From: Mobiluncus curtisii subsp. curtisii ATCC 35241
Lineage (GTDB): Bacteria > Actinomycetota > Actinomycetes > Actinomycetales > Actinomycetaceae
Reading direction: 5' to 3'
NCBI RefSeq assembly: GCF_000146285.1
Contig: NZ_GL385912.1
Span: forward strand, 909,271 to 973,270
Length of the DNA: 64,000 nucleotides
Below are positions 6,784-14,752 of this stretch, in pieces. Positions within the stretch are counted from its first letter, which is position 1. Each line of letters begins with the position of its first letter. A model generated the notes under the pieces. The model worked only from the letters and a program-made list of their open reading frames with translations, was not told the origin of the DNA and made no database searches. Both the position numbers and the translations under genes were made by a program.

Positions 6784-9393
6784 TTAGGGCAGCTCTTCGA
6801 TTTCGGCTTCGTCCTCGACGAATTCTTCGTATGGTCTGGGGGCAGGTCGCGGCTTCGCAAAGGTCGGCGGGTACACAGCCCGCGGGTCGATAGTTTCCTC
6901 GGCGGTTTCCGCGTTTGCCGGGGCATAAGGTTGCGCCGGATGAGGTTGGTTTGGTCCGGCAGCGTTCACCATGCCGGGATTTTGAACGAATCGCGGGTCC
7001 GCGGGTGGAACCGGTTGACCAGGGTTAACCGGCGCGCCGGACCCTTGCGCGCCCAGCGATACCGGGTTTACCTGCGGGGTTGCAACTTGCGCACCAAGCT
7101 GTCCCGCGTTGACCAGCGGGTGCAGGGACGGCGCTACGGGAGCACCCACGGTGGAATATCCTTCCATCGTTCGCGCCACAAAGGGATAGCCCGGAACAGA
7201 TTGATTTTCCGGCGTGGCGGGATTGGCAGGATTCACAAGGTCAGCCGGGAGGGCGGGATTCTCAGGTACCGCTGGTGCCTGCGGTGGGGATGGCGTGCCT
7301 GGCAGCGGAGCGTTCCCTCCCGGCATCGCGCCTGTCGTGGCAGCTCCCGGCAGTGGCGTGTTTGTCTGCATCGGTATCCCCGGCGTCCCCGATGCCGGCA
7401 GAGGTGTCGGCGCGCCTGGTTCTACCGGCACGTTCGGTACACTTAGCGCACCCGGCGCGTTCGGTACACCCGGCGCGGCAAAACCGGAATCCGGAGGGGC
7501 GACGGGATTGCCGGGAACTTCTCCGGGGACTCCATTGGTCCCGCCCGCGTCCAGGTAACCGTAGGGCTGCCCGCCGGGAATGGTCGGCGTGCCACCGGAC
7601 CAACCCCAGGGGTATGCCCCGTAGGCCTCCGCGGCGCTGGGATCCATCTGCCAATATCCCCCGTTGTAACCGTAGGGGTCAAAACCGTATCCACCGTAGG
7701 GGTCAGCGTATCCGGGGTCCCCATATAAATCCGCGTAAGGGCTGGTCGTCCCATAGCTGTAGCTGTCTACATACGGCTGCGCATAAGGGTCCATCCCGAA
7801 GTCTCCGTAAGGGTTGCCGTACCCGCCGTAGGGGTTGGCATAACCGTAGGGGTCGTAGGCATAAGGATCGAATCCAAAAGTTTTGACCGCTAGTTCCTGC
7901 ATCTCTTTTTGCTTTTCCCAAGCCTTTTCCTGACGCTCCATCGCGTCTTTTTCTTTGTAAAACTCGCCCCACTCCTGCAAAGTCTGTGAGTCCAAACCGA
8001 CCGCGGTGTCGTTGACGGATTGTCCCAATAAGTTTGCCAAGCCCGAATCCAGATTTGCGGATTCTTCCTCGTGTTCTTCTGGTAAATCGACAGTTTCTCC
8101 AGGGTTACTGTTCGGGTCCCGCACGATGGCAGGGTCAACCGGAATCAAGCTGGAGGCTACGCCCTCGTTCAAGGCGACGCGGTGTTCCACCAGTTCGCGC
8201 ACAGCTTGGCGAATCTCTGCCAGCCCTTGACGTTCCTCCGGACTCAACCCAACCCCCGCACGCGCCGCCACTTTTGCCATATATGAGAAGGCTTGGGCGA
8301 CTTCCTCGGGGGCTGAACCGGAACCCGGCGCCGTCAGCAGGTCCTTTTGTGGATTGTCCAGCACGGTCAAGAAATAATTTTTCTTGGGCTGGGGGACCGA
8401 CCCTTTAATGAGTTCGTCCTCGTTGTAGTCCAACATATTCCGGAAGTTTTCCAAGGTGAACAGTTTTGGGTCGCGTTTATCGCTGAGTATCTCGACTTTC
8501 AGTTCTTTCATCAGCCGCCGGGACGGATCCAGTTTGCGCATAAACCACCAGGTCGGGATGCAAGCGAGAGCTAGGGAGCTGAGAGATACCGCCCAGCTCA
8601 ACAACAGAGAGACAGCCGAAATCGCAAACGGACCGCTTTCGTATTGCAGTTGCGCCAGGAACTGCAGGCACCGCGACACTCCTGCCCCCAAAATGAACGT
8701 GCAAAACTTTTGCACATTGTTCAAGTCCTCGCGGCGCAACGCCATGTCCACCGCCAGGGGCACCCCCGGAACGGGGTTGCGCCAAGAAATCCGGTACTGG
8801 ATGTATATCGCCATGCTCAGGAAGATTGCGCCTTCTATCAGGTAGTATCCTGCCGAGGCCATGATTTCTTCCCCCGAAATCGAGGCGTTGGGCTTTTCGA
8901 ATACGACTCCCCCGACTACCAGCATGATTTCCGTCGCTATCCAGATGAGGATATACACCATCCAGGCGCGAATCCGGAAGCGCGGACTGATGACCCAGTT
9001 GTGGTTCGGTATCCAATTTAGGGGTCGGGGAAACCACACGTGAATCATCAACAGGTACGGCACCAGGAAAGCCACCCCAATTACCAGCACCAGCATGGTA
9101 TTCATGGAGTTAAACGCATTTTCGGAAAGCAACCCCGAGTTATACATACTAATCAGGACAGCCGGGCTGAACATCACGGCGATCAGGGCGAAAGATACGG
9201 CGACGCGGAAAGTCCAGCCCATTTGAATCAAAGCTCGCCGGTGGTGCATCGGCATGGCGCGGGGGACCTGGGGTCGGAGCGGAACCATGAGGATAAAAAT
9301 CGCCAGCAGAACCGGCAGCGGTCCGTATTTCGTAAAGACCTGAAATGCCCACGCCACCCCATTAGAGGGGAAGGTTAGCCAATCATCGAACAC
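6784..9393 (-). CDS. Seven-TM protein with Tyr/Gly/Pro-rich repetitive tail, function unknown
   Basis: I do not recognise this 869-residue protein. Residues 1-290 contain about seven membrane segments (near 25-40, 60-82, 98-120, 143-165, 182-200, 228-250, 255-285). A soluble part follows (300-505), with a charged helical stretch around 475-500 (EKDAMERQEKAWEKQKEMQE). Residues 507-598 are a repetitive Tyr-rich tract with many DPYG(Y/G), NPYG and ADPYGG units. From 599 on it is Pro/Gly/Ala/Asn-rich, ending in the acidic EEFVEDEAEIEELP. GTG at 9393 has AAGG upstream, and a TAGGAT box lies 21 nt before it. Tails of this kind can anchor to the wall or phase-separate; neither is shown here. It sits 50 nt upstream of murB on the same strand. 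Confidence 0.85.
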   Translation of the reverse strand: MFDDWLTFPSNGVAWAFQVFTKYGPLPVLLAIFILMVPLRPQVPRAMPMHHRRALIQMGWTFRVAVSFALIAVMFSPAVLISMYNSGLLSENAFNSMNTMLVLVIGVAFLVPYLLMIHVWFPRPLNWIPNHNWVISPRFRIRAWMVYILIWIATEIMLVVGGVVFEKPNASISGEEIMASAGYYLIEGAIFLSMAIYIQYRISWRNPVPGVPLAVDMALRREDLNNVQKFCTFILGAGVSRCLQFLAQLQYESGPFAISAVSLLLSWAVSLSSLALACIPTWWFMRKLDPSRRLMKELKVEILSDKRDPKLFTLENFRNMLDYNEDELIKGSVPQPKKNYFLTVLDNPQKDLLTAPGSGSAPEEVAQAFSYMAKVAARAGVGLSPEERQGLAEIRQAVRELVEHRVALNEGVASSLIPVDPAIVRDPNSNPGETVDLPEEHEEESANLDSGLANLLGQSVNDTAVGLDSQTLQEWGEFYKEKDAMERQEKAWEKQKEMQELAVKTFGFDPYAYDPYGYANPYGGYGNPYGDFGMDPYAQPYVDSYSYGTTSPYADLYGDPGYADPYGGYGFDPYGYNGGYWQMDPSAAEAYGAYPWGWSGGTPTIPGGQPYGYLDAGGTNGVPGEVPGNPVAPPDSGFAAPGVPNAPGALSVPNVPVEPGAPTPLPASGTPGIPMQTNTPLPGAATTGAMPGGNAPLPGTPSPPQAPAVPENPALPADLVNPANPATPENQSVPGYPFVARTMEGYSTVGAPVAPSLHPLVNAGQLGAQVATPQVNPVSLGAQGSGAPVNPGQPVPPADPRFVQNPGMVNAAGPNQPHPAQPYAPANAETAEETIDPRAVYPPTFAKPRPAPRPYEEFVEDEAEIEELP

Positions 9394-9564
9394 TTTGACG
9401 CCTTACCGCTGGTAATCCTAGATGTTTCTCATAGAGCCGAGAGCTGCGGTTTTGTCCGCAAACGACTTCCTGCCATTTCCTGTGTAGCACTCCCCAAACC
9501 AGCTCGAGGCATCCAGCCAACTCGTCACCGTCTCGGAGAGCAAACATTATCAGATTTTACCCGT

Positions 9565-10608
9565 TTAATTCCCAGAATTTGAACCTTTGAGCCACGAATC
9601 AACCTGGGTCAACAGTTTTGCTTTGGTTGACGCGCTGGCCAGGGACGCCCGAATCGAACCCGCTGCCAACTCCGCCAGTTCCCGGTCGGTGAACCCGGAC
9701 GCCTGGCGGGCAGATTCATACTGGTCCAGCAGCCGCGACCGGAACAGCAACGGGTCATCCGCCCCCAGCGCAATCGTGGCACCGGCTTGGAACAGGGTGC
9801 GCAGGGGAACTTCGGCGAGGGTGGAATACACCCCTAGGGATACGTTCGAGGTCGGGCACACTTCCAGGGCAATACCGTGGTCAACCAGCGATTTCAACAG
9901 GTCGGGTTGTTCCGCCGCCCTGACGCCGTGCCCCAGGCGGGCAGGATGCAGGTGTTGCACCACCTGGGCGATATGTTCCGGACCGCGCAGTTCCCCACCG
10001 TGGGGAAAGCTGGCGAGCCCTGCCCTGGCAGCGATACGAAACGCCGGCTCAAAGTCGGGGGTGGAACCGGCGCGTTCATCATTGGAGAGCCCGAATCCAA
10101 TGACTTCCCCCGGCTGGTCGCCCGCATAGCGGGCAGCTAAACGCGCCAAAGTCCGGGCGTCCATCGGGTTGCGGGTGCGAGATGCCGCCACAATGACCCC
10201 GATTTCTACCCCGGTTGCGGCAGTGGAAATTTTCGCTTCGTCCAGGATGATTTCCAGGGCGGGGGTCAGTCCGCCCACCCAGGGGGCATAAGATGTGGGG
10301 TCGACTTGAATCTCTAAACGTCGCGAGCCTTCGGCGGCGTCGTCCTCGGCGGCTTCCCGCACGATGCGACGCATCACCGCTTCGGAGCGCACCAGGGCTC
10401 GTGCCAAGTCATAGGAGCGCTGAAAGCGGAACCAGCCCCGCTCGTCAGCCGGGACGTGTAGCGGGTCGCCTTCTCCCATGAAACGCGGCAGACGCTGTCG
10501 GCTTTCCCGAGCCAGTTCCAGCAGTGTCTGGGGACGCATCGCTCCGGTGAAGTGCAGGTGCAGATGCGCTTTGGGCAAAGCCCGCAAATCCCGTTTTGGT
10601 TCACTCAC
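9565..10608 (-). CDS. add: Adenosine deaminase family protein
   Basis: The family deaminates adenosine to inosine in purine salvage with a Zn-containing barrel enzyme. Visible features are the metal-binding KAHLHLHFTGAMRP near the N-terminus, FPHGGELRGPEH (HGGE in place of the usual HAGE, carrying the catalytic Glu), GHGVRAAEQ, EVCPTSNVSLGV and LGADDPLLF with the tandem Asp. FTGAMRP instead of the classic DGS is, as I recall, typical of an actinobacterial subgroup, so the exact substrate (adenosine, adenine or a related base) is uncertain. GTG at 10608 is preferred: a TAGATT box ends 7 nt before it and no ribosome site is seen. ATG at 10614 is the alternative. 9394-9564 holds no gene I can support. 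Confidence 0.88.
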   Translation of the reverse strand: MSEPKRDLRALPKAHLHLHFTGAMRPQTLLELARESRQRLPRFMGEGDPLHVPADERGWFRFQRSYDLARALVRSEAVMRRIVREAAEDDAAEGSRRLEIQVDPTSYAPWVGGLTPALEIILDEAKISTAATGVEIGVIVAASRTRNPMDARTLARLAARYAGDQPGEVIGFGLSNDERAGSTPDFEPAFRIAARAGLASFPHGGELRGPEHIAQVVQHLHPARLGHGVRAAEQPDLLKSLVDHGIALEVCPTSNVSLGVYSTLAEVPLRTLFQAGATIALGADDPLLFRSRLLDQYESARQASGFTDRELAELAAGSIRASLASASTKAKLLTQVDSWLKGSNSGN

Positions 10609-10615
10609 AGTCATT

Positions 10616-10621
10616 AATCTA
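10616..10621 (-). promoter_or_regulatory. -10 box for leaderless add transcript
   Basis: TAGATT on the minus strand, 7 nt before GTG at 10608, with no ribosome-binding site between. It fits the TANNNT pattern of leaderless actinobacterial genes. Confidence 0.45.
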
Positions 10622-10674
10622 GGGGTTTTTCGCGCCGGGGGAAACTTCGCCCCGAAGTCGACGAGGACTCGGGA

Positions 10675-11526
10675 TTAATATCCCGCCATTTCTTCCAGAC
10701 GCCGAATGCGCTGATCCATCGGGGGGTGGGTGGAGAACAAGTTGCGCATCCTAAACGGGTTAGCAATCATCATGGCAGACACGGTTTGGCGCTGTGGAGT
10801 GGGCGCTAACGGAGCGCGCGCCACTCCGGTCTCCAGCTTCTTTAGCGCCGAAGCCAGTGCCAGCGGGTCATTGGCGAGGCGCGCCCCGTCCTCGTCCGCG
10901 TCAAACTCGCGGGTCCGGGAGATGCTCAGCTGAATCAGGGAAGCCGCAATCGGGGCTCCCAAGGCGAGCAGTAAACTGGCAACCGCACCCCCGTTTTCTC
11001 GATCGCGCCCTGAGAAAAACAGGGCAAACTGGGCTATTGAGGTAATGACCCCTGCCAAACCCGCTGCCACCGAGGAAGTGAGAATATCCCGGTTGTACAC
11101 GTGCATGAGCTCATGCCCCAGCACCGCCCGCAGTTCGCGGGGTTCCAAGATGTCCAAAATGCCCTGGGTGACGCAGACGGCGGCATGTTGGGGGTTACGC
11201 CCGGTCGCGAAAGCGTTGGGGGTTTGGGTCGGGGCTAGGTATAGCGCCGGCATGGGTTGGTCGGCTTGCTGGCACAAGCCCTGTACCATCGAGTACAGTT
11301 CGGGGGCTTGTTGGGGGGTGAGCGGCTGGGCGTTCATGGCACGCAACGCAATTTTGTCTGAATTCCAGTAACCCACTGCGGTTTGAATCAAAGCAATGGC
11401 TCCGAACACGATTATCCACATGCCGTTTCCGGTGCCGCGCGCCAGCAGAGCCCCGATTGCCAACAGTACCATCCACAGGATTCCCATCAGAGCTGCGGTC
11501 TTCAAGCCATTAAAATGTTTCTTCAC
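10675..11526 (-). CDS. htpX: Zinc metalloprotease HtpX
   Basis: HtpX is a membrane-bound M48 peptidase that removes damaged or misfolded membrane proteins. The 283-residue product has two N-terminal membrane segments (about 12-30 and 34-53), the zinc motif HELMH at 138-142 in the context AVLGHELMHVYNRDIL, two more hydrophobic segments (about 150-175 and 182-200), and SRTREFDADEDGA carrying the third zinc ligand. Length and order match the family. The GTG start at 11526 follows a TACAAT box by 6 nt with no ribosome site. The gene stands alone between add and lepB. Confidence 0.95.
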   Translation of the reverse strand: MKKHFNGLKTAALMGILWMVLLAIGALLARGTGNGMWIIVFGAIALIQTAVGYWNSDKIALRAMNAQPLTPQQAPELYSMVQGLCQQADQPMPALYLAPTQTPNAFATGRNPQHAAVCVTQGILDILEPRELRAVLGHELMHVYNRDILTSSVAAGLAGVITSIAQFALFFSGRDRENGGAVASLLLALGAPIAASLIQLSISRTREFDADEDGARLANDPLALASALKKLETGVARAPLAPTPQRQTVSAMMIANPFRMRNLFSTHPPMDQRIRRLEEMAGY

Positions 11527-11532
11527 GGTTTG

Positions 11533-11538
11533 ATTGTA
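11533..11538 (-). promoter_or_regulatory. -10 box for leaderless htpX transcript
   Basis: TACAAT on the minus strand ends 6 nt before the GTG start of htpX; no ribosome-binding site lies between. Confidence 0.5.
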
Positions 11539-11595
11539 ACGATAAGTGAGCTACTTCTCGCCGGAAAGTATCCGCCTACGGTACGAATTTTCGCG

Positions 11596-12495
11596 CTATT
11601 GGTTGTCTTTTGAATCCCGCGGGGAAACTTCCGCACCGGAGGTGGCACCGGGCGAGACAGCTGCGGGGGCAGGAGGTTGCGGCGAGGACGGTGGTTCAGA
11701 CGGAGGGGGTGCTTGTTTCGTCACGCGCGGCAGCTGGTTGAGTCCGGGATTGGAAAAAACTTTCACCCTGTTCACCGGGAAGTAGCGCAGGATGGTGCGT
11801 CCGACGATTTGTTCTTCATCCACAAACCCGTGGTTGTTGTCGTCCTGATGGTAGCGAGAATCCCCGGAATTGTCTCGGTTGTCCCCCATCACCCAGTACT
11901 TGCCGGCGGGCACTGTCACGTCAAAAGGTACCGGCATCAGGTTCGCGCCCTTTTTCAGGTAAGGCTCTTCCACAACTTTGCCGTTAACCTCAATCTGGTT
12001 TTGGGCACTGCAGCAGGTCACGTGGTCTCCCCCGACCCCGATGACTCGTTTCACCAGGTATCCTCCGGGATATTCAGGTTTCAGCTGCAGCACGCGCAGT
12101 CCTTTATCAACAGCCTGTCCGAACGAGGTTGCAGCAAAACCGGTGGGGTTGTCGTTCTTGAACTCGTCGGGGAGCCAGTCGTGGCGGTCCTCGAATACTA
12201 CGATGTCACCGCGTTCGACGGGCTGAAAGTTCTTCATTTTAGAGACAAAGATTCGATCCCCCTTCATCAGGGTGTTTTCCATCGACTCGGAGGGAATCAC
12301 GAAAAACTGAAAAATGAACGCTTTTGCCAACGCCATTAAGATGACGGCGACAACAACTCCCACGACCAGGTCTAGCCACCACGGCGAGTCTTTAGCCCTG
12401 CCGCGGTGAGTGTGCGACCGTGTCGTATCGGGGGTCACCGTGGCGAGCTCGAGAGGGTCACCAGTCCCCTCGGTCCGCTGCGTCTTTTTTCTCAC
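11596..12495 (-). CDS. lepB: Signal peptidase I
   Basis: Type I signal peptidase removes signal peptides from exported preproteins on the outer face of the membrane. A basic N-terminal tail is followed by one membrane anchor (about 41-60). Catalytic Ser71 lies in IPSESMENTLMKGDR and catalytic Lys149 in LVKRVIGVGGDHV; GDNRDNSGDSRYH is box E. A Pro/Ala/Ser-rich C-terminal tail of about 40 residues follows. GTG at 12495 lies 7 nt after TAGGAT, so the message is probably leaderless, although GAGGG just before the start could also serve ribosomes. It is divergent from the SDR gene. Confidence 0.95.
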   Translation of the reverse strand: MRKKTQRTEGTGDPLELATVTPDTTRSHTHRGRAKDSPWWLDLVVGVVVAVILMALAKAFIFQFFVIPSESMENTLMKGDRIFVSKMKNFQPVERGDIVVFEDRHDWLPDEFKNDNPTGFAATSFGQAVDKGLRVLQLKPEYPGGYLVKRVIGVGGDHVTCCSAQNQIEVNGKVVEEPYLKKGANLMPVPFDVTVPAGKYWVMGDNRDNSGDSRYHQDDNNHGFVDEEQIVGRTILRYFPVNRVKVFSNPGLNQLPRVTKQAPPPSEPPSSPQPPAPAAVSPGATSGAEVSPRDSKDNQ

Positions 12496-12502
12496 GCCCT
12501 CA

Positions 12503-12508
12503 ATCCTA
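12503..12508 (-). promoter_or_regulatory. -10 box for lepB
   Basis: TAGGAT on the minus strand, 7 nt before the GTG start of lepB; same arrangement as menF and menG. Confidence 0.45.
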
Positions 12509-12609
12509 CCGTTTGACTACCGAGGAATGCGTCTCAGGATTAGAATTTGGGCTAATCCGGGGTTTCTGCCAGCCCTCGGTTGAGAAATCTTTGCAGGAAG
12601 GCGATTGAG

Positions 12610-13470
12610 ATGTTGTTTTTCAAACCTTACAGAGCGCCGGTTAAAGGGGCCGTGGTGTTGATTACCGGGGCGGGTTCCGGGATTGGTCGACTCATGGCGA
12701 TAGAAGCTGCCCGACGTGGGGCGAGGGCAGTGATTGTGTGGGACATGAATGCCGAGGCCGGGGCGGAAACTGCCGGTTTGGCAGAAGCTGCCGCTACGGC
12801 TCCGCAGTTCCGTGCCGGGTCGTTTCACGTGGACGTCACGGATGCGACGGCGGTGCATGAAGCTGCCAATCAGACTTTGGATGAGTTCGCCAGGGTCGAC
12901 ATCCTCATCAATAATGCCGGTATCGTCACTGGGAAACCCCTGCTGGAGACAACTGACAGCGAGGTGCAGCGGTCTTTTGCCGTGAACACAATTGCGCACT
13001 ATCGCACGGTTCGCGAGTTTTTGCCGGGCATGATTGCACGAGACCGGGGCTCGGTGGTGACTATTGCTTCGGCTGCCGGGTTGGTCGGGGTCCCGCGTCA
13101 GTGTGATTACAATGGTTCCAAGTTTGGGGCGGTGGGTTTCGCGCAGTCGATGCGTGAGGAGTTGCGCCACATGCGCAGTCACGTCCACACTTTGCTGTAT
13201 TGCCCGTATTACATTTCGACCGGCATGTTTGACGGGGTTAAGACCAAGTTCCCCCTGGTGTTGCCCATTCTCACTCCGGAAAAAGTTGCTACGCAGGTTT
13301 TGGACGCGATTGACAGAGGGACCCAATTTAAGGTCCATCCTCCGATTGTGCGCCTGGTACAAATTTTGCAAGCATTCCCGGTACCTTTCATGGACGCCTT
13401 GGTGGAACTATTCGGCGTCGCCGACACAATGAATGAGTTCAGGGGGCGCGCCGGCGACGCTACGAAGTAG
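12610..13470 (+). CDS. Short-chain dehydrogenase/reductase, SDR16C-like
   Basis: A 286-residue Rossmann-fold oxidoreductase. It has the nucleotide-binding TGAGSGIG (19-26), NNAG (101-104) and the catalytic triad Ser154, Tyr167 and Lys171 (YNGSK). An Asp at the end of the second strand (VIVWDM) suggests NAD(H). The C-terminal stretch YYISTGMFDGVKTKFPLVLP resembles the retinol and hydroxysteroid dehydrogenase (SDR16C) branch, so the substrate is probably a lipid or alcohol, but this is inference. ATG at 12610 follows AGGAAGG. The stop codon lies inside the first copy of a 104-bp tandem repeat. Confidence 0.88.
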   Translation: MLFFKPYRAPVKGAVVLITGAGSGIGRLMAIEAARRGARAVIVWDMNAEAGAETAGLAEAAATAPQFRAGSFHVDVTDATAVHEAANQTLDEFARVDILINNAGIVTGKPLLETTDSEVQRSFAVNTIAHYRTVREFLPGMIARDRGSVVTIASAAGLVGVPRQCDYNGSKFGAVGFAQSMREELRHMRSHVHTLLYCPYYISTGMFDGVKTKFPLVLPILTPEKVATQVLDAIDRGTQFKVHPPIVRLVQILQAFPVPFMDALVELFGVADTMNEFRGRAGDATK

Positions 13471-13507
13471 CGTCAAATCGGCGCGCCAGCAGCGCGTAGC
13501 CGTTAAG

Positions 13508-13529
13508 AAACGGCACCGATGTGCCGTTT
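13508..13529 (+). terminator. Terminator-like hairpin, first repeat unit
   Basis: AAACGGCAC-CGAT-GTGCCGTTT, a perfect 9-bp stem followed by TAGG with a short T-run inside the stem end. It lies 38 nt after the SDR stop and could also work on the minus strand for the convergent prenyl synthase gene. Confidence 0.5.
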
Positions 13530-13611
13530 TAGGCGAAGCACCACAAAACATAAAACAGCGACGCTACGAAGTAGCGTCAAATCGGCGCGCCAGCAGCGCG
13601 TAGCCGTTAAG

Positions 13612-13633
13612 AAACGGCACCGATGTGCCGTTT
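13612..13633 (-). terminator. Terminator-like hairpin, second repeat unit
   Basis: The exact copy of the 13508-13529 hairpin, 104 bp on. It is the first hairpin of this kind met by transcripts leaving the prenyl synthase gene on the minus strand. Confidence 0.45.
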
Positions 13634-13689
13634 TAGGCGAAGCACCACAAAACATAAAACAGCGACGCTACGAACAGGATTAAGCCTGA

Positions 13690-14742
13690 CTATTGGAGCC
13701 GATTAATTTGGAGGTGCGCAAATTCGACCAGGGCGCGTTTCACTTCGCTATCCGGAATGTTTTGCAGGTGTGCCAGGGCGCGTTCTACCCATTCGCCCGC
13801 CAGGCGTTTCGTTTCTTCCGTCACCGGATGGGCTGCCAATTGGGCTGTGACCTGGGCTAAAACCGCATCATCTTGCAGGGCGTCAGTATCGGCTATCGCC
13901 TGCAGCAAGGCGCGGTCAGGACCAGTGTCGCGACCGTCCTGCACGGTCTTTTCCAGCAGCAGGACGGGGAAGGTTTTCGTGCCGTCACGCAGGTCGGCGC
14001 CGGGGGTTTTCCCGCTTTGTGCCTCGGTGGCTTGCAAATCTAGCACGTCATCAGCAATCTGGAAGGCCACACCCAAATCCTCACCGAACTGGGTCACTGC
14101 CGAGACTGTAGCGGCGTCACAGCCGGATAGTTCCGCCCCGTACAGCGCCGCACAGCCAATCAGCGCGCCGGTTTTGTCTCGCAATACGTCAATGTAGAAC
14201 TCAATCGGGTCGTCATGGCTGTCGGGACCGAAAATGTCACGCATTTGCCCCTGACACAATCTCTCGAACGTTCGGGAGTGTTGCGCCACAATGGTGGGAT
14301 TAAGCCCTGAAACCAGCAGGGACGCGCGGGAAAAAATCAAATCTCCTGCCATGACCGCCAGGGTGTTGTTCCACTGCACATGCGCCGCAGGTACCCCGCG
14401 ACGCATGGTAGCTTCATCCATCAAATCGTCGTGATACAGTGAAGCCAAGTGAGTCAGCTCCACCGCGACTGCACCTTGCTTGACCTGGGAGGAAACCGGC
14501 TGATTCGGGGCTCCCAGCTGGGAAACCAACAGGGTCAGCAGGGGTCGCATCCGTTTCCCGCCAGCGGCCCGCAGATGGGACACCAAGGCAGAGGTCTTTT
14601 CGCGCTGTGTCTGCGTTTCCTGAACCAGCATCTGTTCGATGTCATCCAAGGCATCCCGGAGTTTTGTTTCCAGTAAGCCTGGGGTTTCCAGAACAGATTC
14701 TGTCGAGACTGGGTAATGCGTGTCCGCCAGTTTTTTTCTCAC
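13690..14742 (-). CDS. Long-chain polyprenyl diphosphate synthase (probable menaquinone side chain)
   Basis: The enzyme condenses isopentenyl diphosphate units onto an allylic primer. The 350-residue product has GGKRMRP (61-67), the first Asp-rich motif DDLMD (105-109, HDDLMDEATMRRG) and the second, DDVLD (231-235). The fifth residue before the first motif is Ala (about 100) instead of an aromatic residue, which in this family goes with long products. GTG at 14742 lies 10 nt after the nuoN stop; the longer frame would start inside nuoN. Being the last gene of the nuo operon in a window full of men genes, it probably makes the menaquinone tail, as HepT or GrcC-type enzymes do. The product length is not proven. 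Confidence 0.88.
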   Translation of the reverse strand: MRKKLADTHYPVSTESVLETPGLLETKLRDALDDIEQMLVQETQTQREKTSALVSHLRAAGGKRMRPLLTLLVSQLGAPNQPVSSQVKQGAVAVELTHLASLYHDDLMDEATMRRGVPAAHVQWNNTLAVMAGDLIFSRASLLVSGLNPTIVAQHSRTFERLCQGQMRDIFGPDSHDDPIEFYIDVLRDKTGALIGCAALYGAELSGCDAATVSAVTQFGEDLGVAFQIADDVLDLQATEAQSGKTPGADLRDGTKTFPVLLLEKTVQDGRDTGPDRALLQAIADTDALQDDAVLAQVTAQLAAHPVTEETKRLAGEWVERALAHLQNIPDSEVKRALVEFAHLQINRLQ

Positions 14743-14752
14743 GTATCCAAGA

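Larger units (their letters stand above)
13454..13674. repeat. Tandem direct repeat, 104-bp unit, 2.1 copies
   Basis: Two apparently identical 104-bp units begin at 13454 and 13558 and are followed by 13 bases of a third at 13662. Each unit starts GCGACGCTACGAA, carries the small inverted repeat GACGCTAC-GAA-GTAGCGTC (the third partial unit stops before its right arm), a GGCGCGCC palindrome and a 9-bp terminator-like hairpin. The first unit contains the last codons and stop of the SDR gene. The block separates two convergent genes, so the duplication doubles the terminators. Confidence 0.92.
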
